DNA of 64,000 nt from Herbaspirillum autotrophicum. Lineage in GTDB: Bacteria > Pseudomonadota > Gammaproteobacteria > Burkholderiales > Burkholderiaceae_D. The DNA lies in NCBI RefSeq assembly GCF_001189915.1, contig NZ_LFLS01000018.1, forward strand, positions 58,152 through 122,151, written 5' to 3'. A program made the position numbers and the translations under genes. A model generated the notes under the pieces. That model made no database searches. It was not told the DNA's origin and saw only the letters and a program-made list of their open reading frames with translations. Positions 1 through 9,363 of this stretch are shown here, piece after piece (position 1 is the stretch's first letter; each line of letters opens with the position of its first letter).

Positions 1-519
1 TCGATCACCGCCTTTTCGCTGTGGCAAATGTCCGGCTATACGCTGGGCATCCAGCAAAGCCAGATCGTCTGGCCCGGCCTGGTGCAAGGAATCGGCCTCG
101 GACTGGTATTCGTCCCGCTGAGCGCCGCCACCTTCGCCACCCTGTCGCCTGAAATGCGGGCGCAGGGCACGGCCATCTATAGTCTGGTGCGCAACATCGG
201 CAGCAGCATCGGCATCGCGCTGGTACAAACGATGTTGACGCGCAACACGCAAATCGTCCATTCAACGCTGGTGCAACATATCACTTATGCATCACCGGCG
301 ATGCAGGACAGCGCCGTGACCCAGAGTTTCAATCTGGCGACTGCGGCCGGCTGGGCCGCGCTCAATGCCGAGATCACCCGACAGGCAGCGATGGTCGCCT
401 ACGTCAATGATTTCTGGCTGATGATGCTGATGACGCTGGCGGTGATTCCGCTGCTGCTGTTCATCCGGCCGCCCAGGAAAAATACGCCGCTGGAAATCGA
501 TCATGCCGCCATGGAGTAG
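1..519 (+). CDS. MFS drug/proton antiporter, DHA2 (EmrB/QacA) type, C-terminal part
   Basis: The frame is open from the first base of the window, so this is the C-terminal 172 residues of a longer protein that starts outside. It holds the last hydrophobic segments of a 14-helix major facilitator: a helix around residues 27-43, the loop with RNIGSSIGIALVQT, and a final helix ending in LLLFIRPP before a short polar tail. The RNxGxSxGxA stretch is typical of EmrB-like subunits, which export drugs across the inner membrane with an EmrA adaptor and an outer-membrane channel. The substrate cannot be read from this part. Confidence 0.8.
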   Translation, partial: SITAFSLWQMSGYTLGIQQSQIVWPGLVQGIGLGLVFVPLSAATFATLSPEMRAQGTAIYSLVRNIGSSIGIALVQTMLTRNTQIVHSTLVQHITYASPAMQDSAVTQSFNLATAAGWAALNAEITRQAAMVAYVNDFWLMMLMTLAVIPLLLFIRPPRKNTPLEIDHAAME

Positions 520-532
520 GCGGCCGCAAGCA

Positions 533-1006
533 TCACATGCGGATCGCGGATTTCAACCATGGCCGTTGTGCGAAACGACGTTGTTCGAAGGCCTTGATTT
601 CCACGCTGTGCGCCAGCGTCAGCCCGATGTCGTCCCAACCTTCCAGCAAACAGGTTTTGGTGAACGCTGAGATCGCAAACTCCTGACGCCAGCCGTCGTC
701 ATCGCTGATGGTTTGCTGTTGCAGATCGACATGCAGACAATAACCCGGCACTTGCTCCGCTTTGCGGAACAGGTAGCCGATTGCCGCATCACCGAGCGCC
801 ACCGGCAACAGGCCATAGCGGTCATCATTCATCGCCAGATGCATCGAGCAACCCGGCTCGCGCCAACTGAAACCAGCATCGCGGAAAATCCGGTCGAGTC
901 CTTCCCGTTCTGCCTGTTCCTTGACCGGGCCGGAACCCGGCACCACCAATGCCAGCCTGACCGAAGCCGCTACCGGACGTCCCGATATGCGATGCCGGTT
1001 CAACAA
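533..1006 (-). pseudogene. Decayed leuC-leuD fusion (3-isopropylmalate dehydratase remnant)
   Basis: The 157-residue frame joins pieces of the two isopropylmalate isomerase subunits. Residues about 18-63 match the LeuC C-terminal region ([33 protein letters not shown]). Residues about 65-157 match the C-terminal half of LeuD ([29 protein letters not shown]). The end of LeuC and the start of LeuD are missing at the joint, as expected from an in-frame deletion across a leuCD pair. LeuC normally has CSMCLAMN with two cluster cysteines; here the second is His, and the GSCTN cysteine is absent. It therefore cannot bind the 4Fe-4S cluster. A new function for the fused product is possible but unsupported. 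Confidence 0.75.
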
Positions 1007-1191
1007 CTTTCTTCCGGCCGGATTCGTCCCGCTTCCTCGCCAACAGCGGAGAAGCGACCGCGGGCGGCGCTGTTCCTACGCCGTAATCAGCATTCGTCCG
1101 ACCACGCCGTGAGGCGGAGCGGCATACACTATGCCCAGCCGCTGCCACATGGCGCCGCCACTTTTTCTGCTTCCGCTCTATAAGGCTTCGT

Positions 1192-1446
1192 ATGGATGCT
1201 CACGCCAATGAACAACAAGCACGCCAGCAATACGCTGACGAACTCCGGCAGCGTTATCGCGATTTGCGGCGCTGGGCAGTAGAACACTGGCCGAATACCG
1301 CGCAACCGCTGACGGCCGCCGACTTCATTGCGACCGACCGCGAACTGCAATTGCTGCTGGGCGCCAGATTGCATCTTGGACAGCAAGGCAGCAATCCGCC
1401 GGCGCACGCCGACTATGAGCAAGTCACGCCGATGCCATGGCCCTGA
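1192..1446 (+). CDS. Small hypothetical protein (84 aa)
   Basis: I do not recognise this protein. It is soluble and charged, with a predicted long helix over residues 5-32 rich in Q, R, A and D, then a segment with Pro, Trp and Asp. It has no signal peptide or membrane segment. The start at 1192 has only a weak ribosome binding site. It stands alone between the leuCD remnant and the convergent small repeat protein. Composition looks like real coding sequence, but it may be a conserved orphan or a chance frame. Confidence 0.45.
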   Translation: MDAHANEQQARQQYADELRQRYRDLRRWAVEHWPNTAQPLTAADFIATDRELQLLLGARLHLGQQGSNPPAHADYEQVTPMPWP

Positions 1447-1527
1447 ACATCAAGCGGTGATGATCGCAATGCCCGTCATGCGTCGGCGCCCGACGTGAGG
1501 CATGCATCGGGGCAGGCGTAAACGCAA

Positions 1528-1550
1528 GACACCGCCCGGGAGGCGGTGTC
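1528..1550 (-). terminator. Hairpin, possible terminator of the small repeat protein gene
   Basis: A 9-bp perfect stem (GACACCGCC with GGCGGTGTC) closes a 5-base loop. Read on the minus strand it lies 47 bases after the stop of the gene at 1597-1773 and is followed by a weak T-rich stretch. There is no strong T run, so termination is uncertain. Confidence 0.45.
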
Positions 1551-1596
1551 GTTGTGTCAGGGAGCAATTCCCTGTGCCGGTGTGGTGACGGCTTGC

Positions 1597-1773
1597 TTAC
1601 TTCGTATTCTTGTGGCTTTGCTGGCCGGCCTTGACTGGTTGTTCATGGCTGCCACTGCGGGCACCCGCCGACTGTTGTGGTGTGGACGAACCGGAGCTTG
1701 CGTTCTTGTGACTTTGCTGACCGGCTTTGACCTGTTGATCGTGGTTGCCACCGCGGGTATTTTCACTAGACAT
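1597..1773 (-). CDS. Small hydrophilic protein with two KAGQQSHKN repeats (58 aa)
   Basis: The start at 1773 is set by an excellent ribosome binding site (AAGGAG, 6 bases before ATG); a longer frame to 1845 lacks one. The product is almost entirely polar (G, S, Q, N, K, H), with no hydrophobic core. It contains two copies of a roughly 15-residue unit, NHDQQVKAGQQSHKN and SHEQPVKAGQQSHKN, separated by a Ser/Gly/Gln linker. The layout recalls small KGG-repeat stress proteins such as GsiB, but the motif differs and I cannot assign it to that family. It is probably disordered. A stress or desiccation role is only a guess. Confidence 0.65.
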   Translation of the reverse strand: MSSENTRGGNHDQQVKAGQQSHKNASSGSSTPQQSAGARSGSHEQPVKAGQQSHKNTK

Positions 1774-2155
1774 GAATTTCTCCTTGCGTTGATGCGCACC
1801 TGAATTGATGCGACGGAACCCAGTGTAGTGATCTCGCACCGGCATCGTTAGCGGCGTCCTTCTCTATCGTGCGTAGGCAAGCACTGTCGGAAATGTCAGC
1901 GCCTCTTGTATGCGCCGGTCCGCAAGCCGTCATCCGTACTTGTGCGAGCGTCGTTCGACCGGCATTGATACCCGGCACTATTATCATCTGCAGGTCACAT
2001 CTGTTCTCGTCAGTCCCTCCACTACCGGCGGCTTTTGAGAATTTTCTTACAGCCCTGTCAATCGCAGACCACGACAATGACAGTACCGATTTCTCACACA
2101 AACCCTTTGGTGCAACGGCATGCAGACCTGAGCACGTCGCGCGCAGAGAGCAACG
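1774..2155. other. Intergenic region between divergent genes
   Basis: This 382-base stretch separates the small repeat protein (minus) from the first DUF1120 gene (plus), so both promoters should be here. I see no convincing coding frame, hairpin or recognisable operator. Confidence 0.5.
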
Positions 2156-2806
2156 ATGAAAAAGCCGATTACCCTGACGATTCTGGCTGCCGCCGCACTG
2201 ACCAGCGTGCCGGCCTGCGCCGGCAATATGGTCGAACTCAAAATCATCGGCAGCATCCGGCCGACTGCCTGTACTCCCAGTCTCGGCGCCGACGGCGTGG
2301 CCGACTACGGGACCATCGCCGCCGGTTCGCTGGTGCGCGGCAGTTACACCAGACTGCCACGCAAGGAAATGTCATTCACGATCGTATGCGATGCCGCCGC
2401 CAACATGGCGCTCAAGACCATCGATAACCGCTCGGCCTCGGTCGTGAGCGGCGTCGCCGGTGCCGGCGTTCCCGATGCGTTGGTCTATGGGCTTGGCAGT
2501 GTGGCCAACAGCAATGTCGGCGGCTACCGGCTGTTCATTCCGCAAGCCACGGTCATGGCTGACAGCATGCCGGTGATGCAGATCTTTTCAGCCAACGGCG
2601 GCAACTGGAGCAGCACCGGCGACGGCATGCTCGGTAAAGACCGGATTCTGTCATGGGCCGCCAGCGGTACCAACACACCTGCCGCCTTCCGTACCGTGCA
2701 GGGTGTCATCGCGGTCGAACCTTATCTGAACAAGCCGGAAAATTTGCCGCTGTCGCACAGCGTGCCGCTGGATGGTTCGGTCACGCTGGAAGTGGTGTAT
2801 CTGTAG
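2156..2806 (+). CDS. DUF1120 fimbria-associated secreted protein 1
   Basis: This 216-residue protein has a Sec signal peptide (MKKPITLTILAAAALTSVPACAG) and then a beta-rich domain. It shows the DUF1120 pattern: an early xIxPTACTPSL segment, then VADYG, a second cysteine in TIVCDA, IDNR, and a final strand GSVTLEVVYL. The two cysteines (about residues 39 and 82) probably form a disulfide in the periplasm. DUF1120 proteins are commonly encoded beside chaperone-usher operons and are thought to be pilin-like or accessory. Two paralogues lie at 4734-5375 and 5398-6102, and a chaperone-usher operon converges on them. The function is inferred from family and context only. Confidence 0.8.
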   Translation: MKKPITLTILAAAALTSVPACAGNMVELKIIGSIRPTACTPSLGADGVADYGTIAAGSLVRGSYTRLPRKEMSFTIVCDAAANMALKTIDNRSASVVSGVAGAGVPDALVYGLGSVANSNVGGYRLFIPQATVMADSMPVMQIFSANGGNWSSTGDGMLGKDRILSWAASGTNTPAAFRTVQGVIAVEPYLNKPENLPLSHSVPLDGSVTLEVVYL

Positions 2807-3023
2807 CGACGCCCGCCGCAGACCGCGGCGGCCACCGGGGTCCGGTGCCTGATGTTGTAAAATGTCGGCCTGCTGCGACCGGCATTTGCCGGTCGGCATC
2901 CCCTTATTCCCTCGCCTGCACCGCCCTGTCTGTCCGGACCATGTGTTGCCGCCGCGTGCCCCGGCATGCCGCGTCAACTTGCCGCTACAGCTAAGGTTGC
3001 ACGCGTCAGACGACAGATAAAAA

Positions 3024-4523
3024 ATGCATCCTGTTCCTCAACGCCAGCCAATTGCGGACATCCGCAGCAATGTATTGGCGGGTCTCACCTCCTCTTTTGC
3101 GCTGGTGCCGGAATGCATCGCGTTTGCCTTGGTGGCCCAATTGAATCCGCTGATGGGACTCTATGGCGCCTTCATCATCTGCACCATCACTGCCTTGTTC
3201 GGCGGCCGGCCCGGCATGATTTCCGGCGCTGCCGGTTCGATGGCCGTCGTCATCGTCGCACTGGTAGTGCAGCACGGCGTCCAGTATCTGCTGGCAACCG
3301 TGATACTGAGCGGCGTGCTGATGCTCCTGTTCGGCGCATTGCGACTTGGCAAACTGATTCGCATGGTGCCGCATCCGGTCATGCTTGGATTCGTCAACGG
3401 CCTGGCAATCGTGATCGCGATGGCACAACTGGAACACTTCAAACAAACCACCGCGCACGGTCAGCAATGGTTGCAAGGCACGGCACTGCTGGTGATGTGC
3501 GCGCTGGTCGGGCTGACCATGCTGATCGTCTGGTTGCTGCCGCGTCTGACCAAAGCAGTGCCACCGGCACTGGTCGCGATTGCCGGCGTCGGCTTGCTCA
3601 CGCAACTGCTGCATTTGCCGACCCGCTCGCTGGGCGACATGGCCCACATCGCCGGCGGCCTGCCGCAACTGCAACTGCCGCACATCCCGCTCAACATGGA
3701 AACCCTGCGAATCATCTTTCCCTACGCGATACTGATGGCGCTTGTCGGTTTGCTGGAAACCTTGCTGACCTTCAACCTCACCGACGAGATCACTGAAACG
3801 CAAGGACAACCCAATCGGGAATGTCTGGCGCTGGGCGCGGCCAATGTGGTTTCAGGTTTGTTTGGCGGTATGGGCGGTTGCGCCATGATCGGTCAAACCA
3901 TGATCAATCTCAGTTCCGGCGGCAGGTCGCGGCTGTCCGGCATCACCAGCGGCATCATGATTCTGCTGTTCATTCTGTTCCTGTCGCCATGGATCGAACG
4001 CATTCCGCTGGCGGCGCTGGCCGGCGTGATGCTGGTGGTGGCGCAGCAAACCTTCGCCTGGGGTTCGCTGCGGGTATTGGGAAAAGTACCGCGCCACGAC
4101 GCCCTGGTGATCATCGCCGTCACCGTGATTACCGTCTTTACCGACCTCGCCGTGGCGGTGCTGTGCGGTATCGTTATCGCCGCGCTCAATTTCGCCTGGC
4201 AGCATGCGCTGGAAATCCGCACGGAAGTCGATCTCAGTCATCCCGGCCGCAAAACCTATATTCCGCATGGCACCTTGTTCTTTGCCGCTACCACCCGCTT
4301 CCTCGACTTGTTTGAACCGGTACAGGATCCGGCGCTGGTCTTTCTCGATTGCCGTCATCTGCACCTGGCCGATCATTCCGCCATCGCGGCGCTGGAAAGT
4401 CTGGCGGAGCGTTATAAAAAAGCCGGCAAGCAATTGCAGATCGGCCACTTATCAACCCGCAATCAAGCCATGCTGCAACGGATCGGCATGACGTGGAACA
4501 CGGATATCAAAACCTCGCAATAA
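3024..4523 (+). CDS. SulP-family anion transporter with STAS domain
   Basis: The 499-residue protein has about eleven hydrophobic segments over residues 15-385 and a C-terminal STAS domain over about 395-490. The first membrane part carries the SulP signature (LAGLTSSFALVPECIAFALVA, then PLMGLYGAFI), and the STAS part contains LVFLDCRHLHLADHSAIAAL. SulP proteins move sulfate, bicarbonate or dicarboxylates across the inner membrane, usually with Na+ or H+. The anion cannot be told from sequence. The gene sits alone between two DUF1120 genes, which suggests an insertion into that array. The start has only a weak ribosome binding site. Confidence 0.9.
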   Translation: MHPVPQRQPIADIRSNVLAGLTSSFALVPECIAFALVAQLNPLMGLYGAFIICTITALFGGRPGMISGAAGSMAVVIVALVVQHGVQYLLATVILSGVLMLLFGALRLGKLIRMVPHPVMLGFVNGLAIVIAMAQLEHFKQTTAHGQQWLQGTALLVMCALVGLTMLIVWLLPRLTKAVPPALVAIAGVGLLTQLLHLPTRSLGDMAHIAGGLPQLQLPHIPLNMETLRIIFPYAILMALVGLLETLLTFNLTDEITETQGQPNRECLALGAANVVSGLFGGMGGCAMIGQTMINLSSGGRSRLSGITSGIMILLFILFLSPWIERIPLAALAGVMLVVAQQTFAWGSLRVLGKVPRHDALVIIAVTVITVFTDLAVAVLCGIVIAALNFAWQHALEIRTEVDLSHPGRKTYIPHGTLFFAATTRFLDLFEPVQDPALVFLDCRHLHLADHSAIAALESLAERYKKAGKQLQIGHLSTRNQAMLQRIGMTWNTDIKTSQ

Positions 4524-4733
4524 ACCTGTCGCGGCATTGCCGGATGCAAGCCTCCTGACGACTCTTTGCGTCGCTCATTGGCCGGCGTTCGGCACGCCCG
4601 TACCCGGATGAAATTTATTCTCTTCTGCCACTTTTCAAATTCCGAATCCCCTTTACAATGAATTCGGCAATCCCGGCATCACGATTGCACCCGCACTTTT
4701 TGTCCTGACAAAAATACCGATTCCGATGGGGGA

Positions 4734-5375
4734 ATGATGACGAGAACGAAGTTCAGTATGAACTTGCTGTTTCTGTTACCGACTCTCTGCAGCGCCGCCG
4801 GAACGGCCGAACTGAGAGTCGTCGGCACGATCCTCCCCGATGCCTGCACGCCGACATTTTCCAATGCCGGCGTGGTGCAATACGAGGCCCTGTCCGAGGC
4901 TGACCAGCGTCAGGGCGAATTCACCATTCTCGACAAAAAGTCACTCACGCTGTCGGTATCCTGCGTGCACTCGACCCGTCTGACCATCAAGCTGGTCGAC
5001 AACCGCATCCATCACTTTCCGACTCACCTGCTGGCCGTCGCCGATGCCGCTGCGCCCAACCAATACCAGTTCGGGATAAAAGACGCGGCCGGAGCACACG
5101 CCGGCGGCTATCTCATCTCGCTCGGGCCACACCATCGTGACAGCATGCCGCTGCTCGAATCGACAGCGGACAACCACGCCGCAAGCTGGGCCGCAACCGA
5201 TTACCATGCGCTGCGCAAGGACGCTTATTACACGTGGGGGATGGCGGCCCGGAATATGCCGGGGCGGGTACTGGAGACGCACACCACATTCCATATCCAG
5301 CCAGTCGTCGGCGGCACGGCGGCAGCGCCGCACTCATCTGATGGCTCGGCTACGTTCGAGCTGAATTATCTTTGA
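4734..5375 (+). CDS. DUF1120 fimbria-associated secreted protein 2
   Basis: This protein of about 213 residues has a short signal peptide ending near CSAAG and the DUF1120 pattern (TILPDACTPTF, VVQYEAL, SVSCVHS, LVDNR, final strand GSATFELNYL). It is the most divergent of the three paralogues. Two adjacent ATG codons (4734 and 4737) follow a GGGGGA ribosome binding site; the second has the better spacing. The stop is 22 bases before the next DUF1120 gene, so these two are probably co-transcribed. It may be an exported pilin-like subunit or accessory of the neighbouring chaperone-usher system; no direct evidence. Confidence 0.78.
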   Translation: MMTRTKFSMNLLFLLPTLCSAAGTAELRVVGTILPDACTPTFSNAGVVQYEALSEADQRQGEFTILDKKSLTLSVSCVHSTRLTIKLVDNRIHHFPTHLLAVADAAAPNQYQFGIKDAAGAHAGGYLISLGPHHRDSMPLLESTADNHAASWAATDYHALRKDAYYTWGMAARNMPGRVLETHTTFHIQPVVGGTAAAPHSSDGSATFELNYL

Positions 5376-5397
5376 ATGGAAAAGCACCGGAGTCATC

Positions 5398-6102
5398 GTG
5401 AAACATTCAACGCATTTGCAACCGTCTCTTCCGATCCGCTTTCCCAGACTGCTGGCGGCGTGCACATTCGGATTCTGCCTCGCCATCCCGGCCCGGGCCG
5501 CTACCAAGGCAGACATGGAAGTCATCGCCACCATCACACCGGTGGCCTGCACCCCGACCTTGTCCGGCAATGGTGTCGCCGACTACGGCGCCATGCCGGC
5601 CAGCATTCTCACACCCCGCAGCATCACGCCACTGTCGCCGAAATCTCTGACACTGACGATAAGCTGTGACGCCGGTGTCAAACTGGGGCTGCGCATCATC
5701 GACAACCGACGCGATTCGATCGTGGCCGGCATCGTTGCCGCCGGCTCCGGCAACAGCATGCTCAACGACCATTTCAATTTTGGCCTGGGCATTGCCGCCG
5801 GCAAGAACATCGGCGGTTATGCCATTACGCTGGACCCGCATTCCTATACCGGCGATTATCAGCAGGCACAATTGCTGTCCTCCGCCGATGGTGGCGTCAC
5901 CTGGCAACAGGCGAGCAACGGGGCGGTTGCCAAAGGCCGCACGTTTTCCTGGGGCGCGCGTCACAGCGCCGCCCCCTCGGCGTTCAGGAATATTGCAGGA
6001 ACGGTGAACGTGCATCCTTACCTCAACCGGCCGGAGGCGTTGTCGTTGTCGCAGGAAATTCAGCTCGATGGTGCGGCGACGCTGGAGTTGTCTTACCTTT
6101 GA
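5398..6102 (+). CDS. DUF1120 fimbria-associated secreted protein 3
   Basis: The gene starts with GTG at 5398 after a CCGGAG ribosome binding site. The 234-residue product has a long N-terminal export signal (hydrophobic FPRLLAACTFGFCLAIPARAA) and then the DUF1120 fold pattern: TITPVACTPTL, VADYG, TISCDA, IDNR and the last strand GAATLELSYL. It resembles the protein at 2156-2806 more closely than the one at 4734. It ends 33 bases from the convergent fimbrial subunit gene. Likely periplasmic or surface-exposed, handled by the same chaperone. Confidence 0.8.
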   Translation: MKHSTHLQPSLPIRFPRLLAACTFGFCLAIPARAATKADMEVIATITPVACTPTLSGNGVADYGAMPASILTPRSITPLSPKSLTLTISCDAGVKLGLRIIDNRRDSIVAGIVAAGSGNSMLNDHFNFGLGIAAGKNIGGYAITLDPHSYTGDYQQAQLLSSADGGVTWQQASNGAVAKGRTFSWGARHSAAPSAFRNIAGTVNVHPYLNRPEALSLSQEIQLDGAATLELSYL

Positions 6103-6135
6103 CGGCAGGCAACCACCTGCGCCGCAACGACGATG

Positions 6136-6759
6136 TCAGTGTTCGATCAACTCAAAACTGCCATTGCCACGCCAGAGCGTCTGGTCTGCAACCCGGCTGC
6201 CGGCAGCAGAAACCAAGGCTTCGATTTCCACGTTCATGGAAAAATTGCTGCCCTTGACCGGTCTCTCATCGCTCACCGGCACCGCGCCGTCGTTCGGCAA
6301 CAATGCCATCGCCGCACTCATGATTTCGGGCTGTTGCCCGGCCACTTTCACCTTGCCCAGATTTACCGCCTTGCCATCCAGTTGCGCGCCCGACAATTGC
6401 AGCGTGAAGCTGCCGCCATTGCCAAACCGGTAGCTGGCACCATCGGCTGCTGCGCCGCGAAAAAACAGCGTGATCAATGCCGGCTGGCGACAGGTTGCGG
6501 TCAAGGTCATGCTTTGCTTGCCGAGCGAAAAGGTGGAGGGTGATGCCTGGCGTTCCAACAATTCGGCGCGCGTCATCTGGCCATAATCGATGGTCCGGTT
6601 ACTGATCTGCAACTGACAATTACCGGCCGCCAGCGCCATGCCCTGCCACACCATTGCGGTCAGCACGCCGCACATCATCCGGCCCGCGCGTTGCAGCCGG
6701 CGCTGGGGTCTTGCAGGACGCAGTCGTCCCGCCATGCAAGCGGCTGATTCATGAGTCAT
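6136..6759 (-). CDS. Fimbrial subunit or tip protein of the chaperone-usher operon
   Basis: A 207-residue exported protein. A basic N-region (RLRPARPQRRLQR) precedes a hydrophobic stretch ending MALAAG, then a pilin-like beta domain with a cysteine pair (GNCQLQIS and TATCRQ) and a final strand GNGSFELIEH. The pattern is a distant variant of the adjacent DUF1120 proteins. It overlaps the usher gene by 11 bases, so translation is probably coupled. As the only subunit in the operon it should be secreted by this usher. Whether it forms the shaft or the tip is unknown. Confidence 0.75.
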   Translation of the reverse strand: MTHESAACMAGRLRPARPQRRLQRAGRMMCGVLTAMVWQGMALAAGNCQLQISNRTIDYGQMTRAELLERQASPSTFSLGKQSMTLTATCRQPALITLFFRGAAADGASYRFGNGGSFTLQLSGAQLDGKAVNLGKVKVAGQQPEIMSAAMALLPNDGAVPVSDERPVKGSNFSMNVEIEALVSAAGSRVADQTLWRGNGSFELIEH

Positions 6760-9328
6760 GTTTTTTCATATCTTTACTGTGTACCTGCAGGGATGGCCAG
6801 CAAACCGCATCTGCCGCCTCGAAAAACATATCCGGATTGGGGTTGGCCGGGATCGCGAAATACAGGGTGCATGACTTGCCGTCTTCCAGACTGACATGCA
6901 GTTCGGAATCCGGCACGCCATTGATCAGGAATATCTGTCCGCCATCGACCACGGTAGTGATGAATTGCTTGTCTGCATCCAGCACAAACGCGCCTTTGGG
7001 CACCTCTCTGCCATCCGTCAGCGTCGCATTCAGCAAAATGCGACGCACGGTGACCACATCGAAATGGATGAAATTGACCGATCCGCGTCCGGCATCAACG
7101 ATCTTGAATCCGTTCTTGATATCGACGTTGCGCGGCAGACTCTTGGTGGCAATCTCGACCCGGCTGCTGAGGTAGGGCGGCAATTGCGAAATCACCGCCT
7201 GGCCCCAGGGATCGGTCCAGACCGGACCGTTTGGCGTACTGACCTTGACGCCCGCGACATTGCCCACGGATAGCACGCCAAAAGTATCTTGCACCGGGTA
7301 AGGCGACAAGGTCAGTCCCTGCTGATGCAGAACGATGCCGCCGCGCACCCCGCCGCTATAGGAAGTGCTGCCGTTGCCGCTGCGGGCATAGCCGAAGTTG
7401 GTTTGGGCGTAGCGCGGCAATATCGAGAGTTGCCCCGACCAATCGGTTTCCCTGGTTTGCGTGCTGCGATCGGCGGACACCGAATAACCCGCATAGTCGT
7501 TCACTTGTTCATTGAGCGAGGCGCCAAACCTGGCGCTGCCACTGCCATTGTTGACATACGACCGCACGCTGCGTTTGCCCAGCGGCACGCTCAGTGTCAG
7601 ATAAAACGTATTGGCACCGGCAGTGCCGCTGCCACCGCCCATTGCATGTTCGACGTTCAATGACAGCGTACCGAAGCCAAACGTATTCCCCCACGAACCG
7701 ATCATGCGCTGGGTGCCGGCGCCACTGAATTGTGTCGAGCGCGACCAGGAAACGTTGAGGCCGCCGAACCTGACATCCGACCATCCCAGCGAGGCCGTGT
7801 ACTGTGCACGGTAGCGGGCATTGCTCCACTCGGTGCGATTGCGCACATCCAGCGTGGTGTCGCCGGGATCGCGATAACCCGGCGTCTGCAGCATGGCCGA
7901 TGCGCCGGCAAACAGGCCGGCGTCCAAAATGCTGCTCCCCGACAAACTCAATTGCGTGCCGCGCGCACCTTCACGCATGGCATTGGAGAGACGTTGTTGC
8001 ACGCTGAGACTGGTATTGGACAGTACCCGCGTGTCCATGCCCCAACTGACAGCCTGATAAGAGGCTGCACTCATGATGCCGGCACTCAGATTGCTGTCCT
8101 TACCCAGCCGCCAGCCACCGCTGCCGGTCACGATCCATGGCTGGCGTGCATTACTGTTGCCGAGACTGCGCAATTTTCCGACTGCCAGCGAATAACCGCG
8201 CTGGCTGCCCAGCAAGCCGTTATGCAGCGATGCCGCCGGCACCGTGAAACGGCGCTGAGCACCGTTGGCTTCGGTCACGCTCACCTCCAGATCGCTGACG
8301 CCGCTGAGCAACGGCAAATCCGTCAACGCAAACGGCCCGCCCGGCACTGCGGTGGAGTAAATCAGTGCGCCGCTCTGACGTACTTCCACGCGCGCCTGCG
8401 ACTGCGCAATGCCTTCCACCATCACATTGTTTTTATCGCTGTTCTGCAACGCAGATTCGGGCATCCATTGCATGCCGGTGATGGCGCCACCGAATGCCGA
8501 ATTGGCGATATTGATCTGACCAGCCTGAACAATCGTTTTGTAGTCGACCAGCGTCCGCTGTCCGTAAGCAAACAAATGCTGACGCTGCGATTTGCCATCC
8601 TGGGCCGAATACACTTCCCGGGTCCGCACGATCCAGTCATCCAGATTGAAACCTAGTTCGGCATTGGCGCTGATGAAGCGACCGGAGCCACCGCTGTAAC
8701 GGTTGTTCAGGCCCAGCACATCGTAGTTCAGAATGATTGCCTTGCCGCCGCTGCTGAAACCGGAAAAATCATGTTCGGCAGGACGCAACGCGGCGGTCGG
8801 CACCAGCAATCCGATTTCTTCCTTGCCCGGCCGCAGTTCAATCACGGTTTGCGGATACGCGCTCTTGTAGTCGTAACACAGCGGCGGTGCCGCCGCTTTT
8901 TGCGCCGCGCCATCTTTTTTGCCGGACTGCTCCGCAGCGAGCGTCTGCTCTGGAATCCGCAAGCCGCCTTGGTCCAGCAGATCCTTATCGAAACACAATT
9001 CGCCTTTATCGTTGAAACGCACATCCAACCGGCCGCGCCGCTGACCATTGACCAACAGCGAAACCGTGCTGAGGCCCGGTCGGAACCGTGGCGCTTCGCG
9101 GAAATATTCGGCAATCTGGGGGTCGATGCCGCGCTCTTTCAAGATATCGAGATCGAAATCGGCAGCCGCTTTTTTTTCAAATGGCGATGCCGGTGCAGAT
9201 ACCGGAGCGGCTGCCGGCTCGGCCGCCTGCAACGACGAACACAAGCCACCCGCCAGCACCGACGACAGCAACATGCATTGCTGCAGCCACGCCGAGCGCA
9301 CGCAGCGGCACTGCGGCGGCGTTGTCAT
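6749..9328 (-). CDS. Outer-membrane fimbrial usher (FimD/PapC family)
   Basis: The 859-residue protein has a signal peptide (cleavage near SLQAAEP), an N-terminal chaperone-binding region (DFDLDILKERGIDPQIAEYF), a long beta-barrel repeat region with a plug segment around residues 270-360, and C-terminal domains ending in a cysteine-bearing CTLYFAI. Ushers recruit chaperone-subunit complexes and polymerise them through the outer membrane. The start follows GGGGGA at good spacing. It lies between the chaperone (35 bases upstream) and the subunit gene (11-base overlap), the standard order for a minimal system. Confidence 0.93.
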   Translation of the reverse strand: MTTPPQCRCVRSAWLQQCMLLSSVLAGGLCSSLQAAEPAAAPVSAPASPFEKKAAADFDLDILKERGIDPQIAEYFREAPRFRPGLSTVSLLVNGQRRGRLDVRFNDKGELCFDKDLLDQGGLRIPEQTLAAEQSGKKDGAAQKAAAPPLCYDYKSAYPQTVIELRPGKEEIGLLVPTAALRPAEHDFSGFSSGGKAIILNYDVLGLNNRYSGGSGRFISANAELGFNLDDWIVRTREVYSAQDGKSQRQHLFAYGQRTLVDYKTIVQAGQINIANSAFGGAITGMQWMPESALQNSDKNNVMVEGIAQSQARVEVRQSGALIYSTAVPGGPFALTDLPLLSGVSDLEVSVTEANGAQRRFTVPAASLHNGLLGSQRGYSLAVGKLRSLGNSNARQPWIVTGSGGWRLGKDSNLSAGIMSAASYQAVSWGMDTRVLSNTSLSVQQRLSNAMREGARGTQLSLSGSSILDAGLFAGASAMLQTPGYRDPGDTTLDVRNRTEWSNARYRAQYTASLGWSDVRFGGLNVSWSRSTQFSGAGTQRMIGSWGNTFGFGTLSLNVEHAMGGGSGTAGANTFYLTLSVPLGKRSVRSYVNNGSGSARFGASLNEQVNDYAGYSVSADRSTQTRETDWSGQLSILPRYAQTNFGYARSGNGSTSYSGGVRGGIVLHQQGLTLSPYPVQDTFGVLSVGNVAGVKVSTPNGPVWTDPWGQAVISQLPPYLSSRVEIATKSLPRNVDIKNGFKIVDAGRGSVNFIHFDVVTVRRILLNATLTDGREVPKGAFVLDADKQFITTVVDGGQIFLINGVPDSELHVSLEDGKSCTLYFAIPANPNPDMFFEAADAVCWPSLQVHSKDMKKHDS

Positions 9329-9363
9329 CGATGTTCCCCCGGCGTCTCAGGACAACCAGGGAC

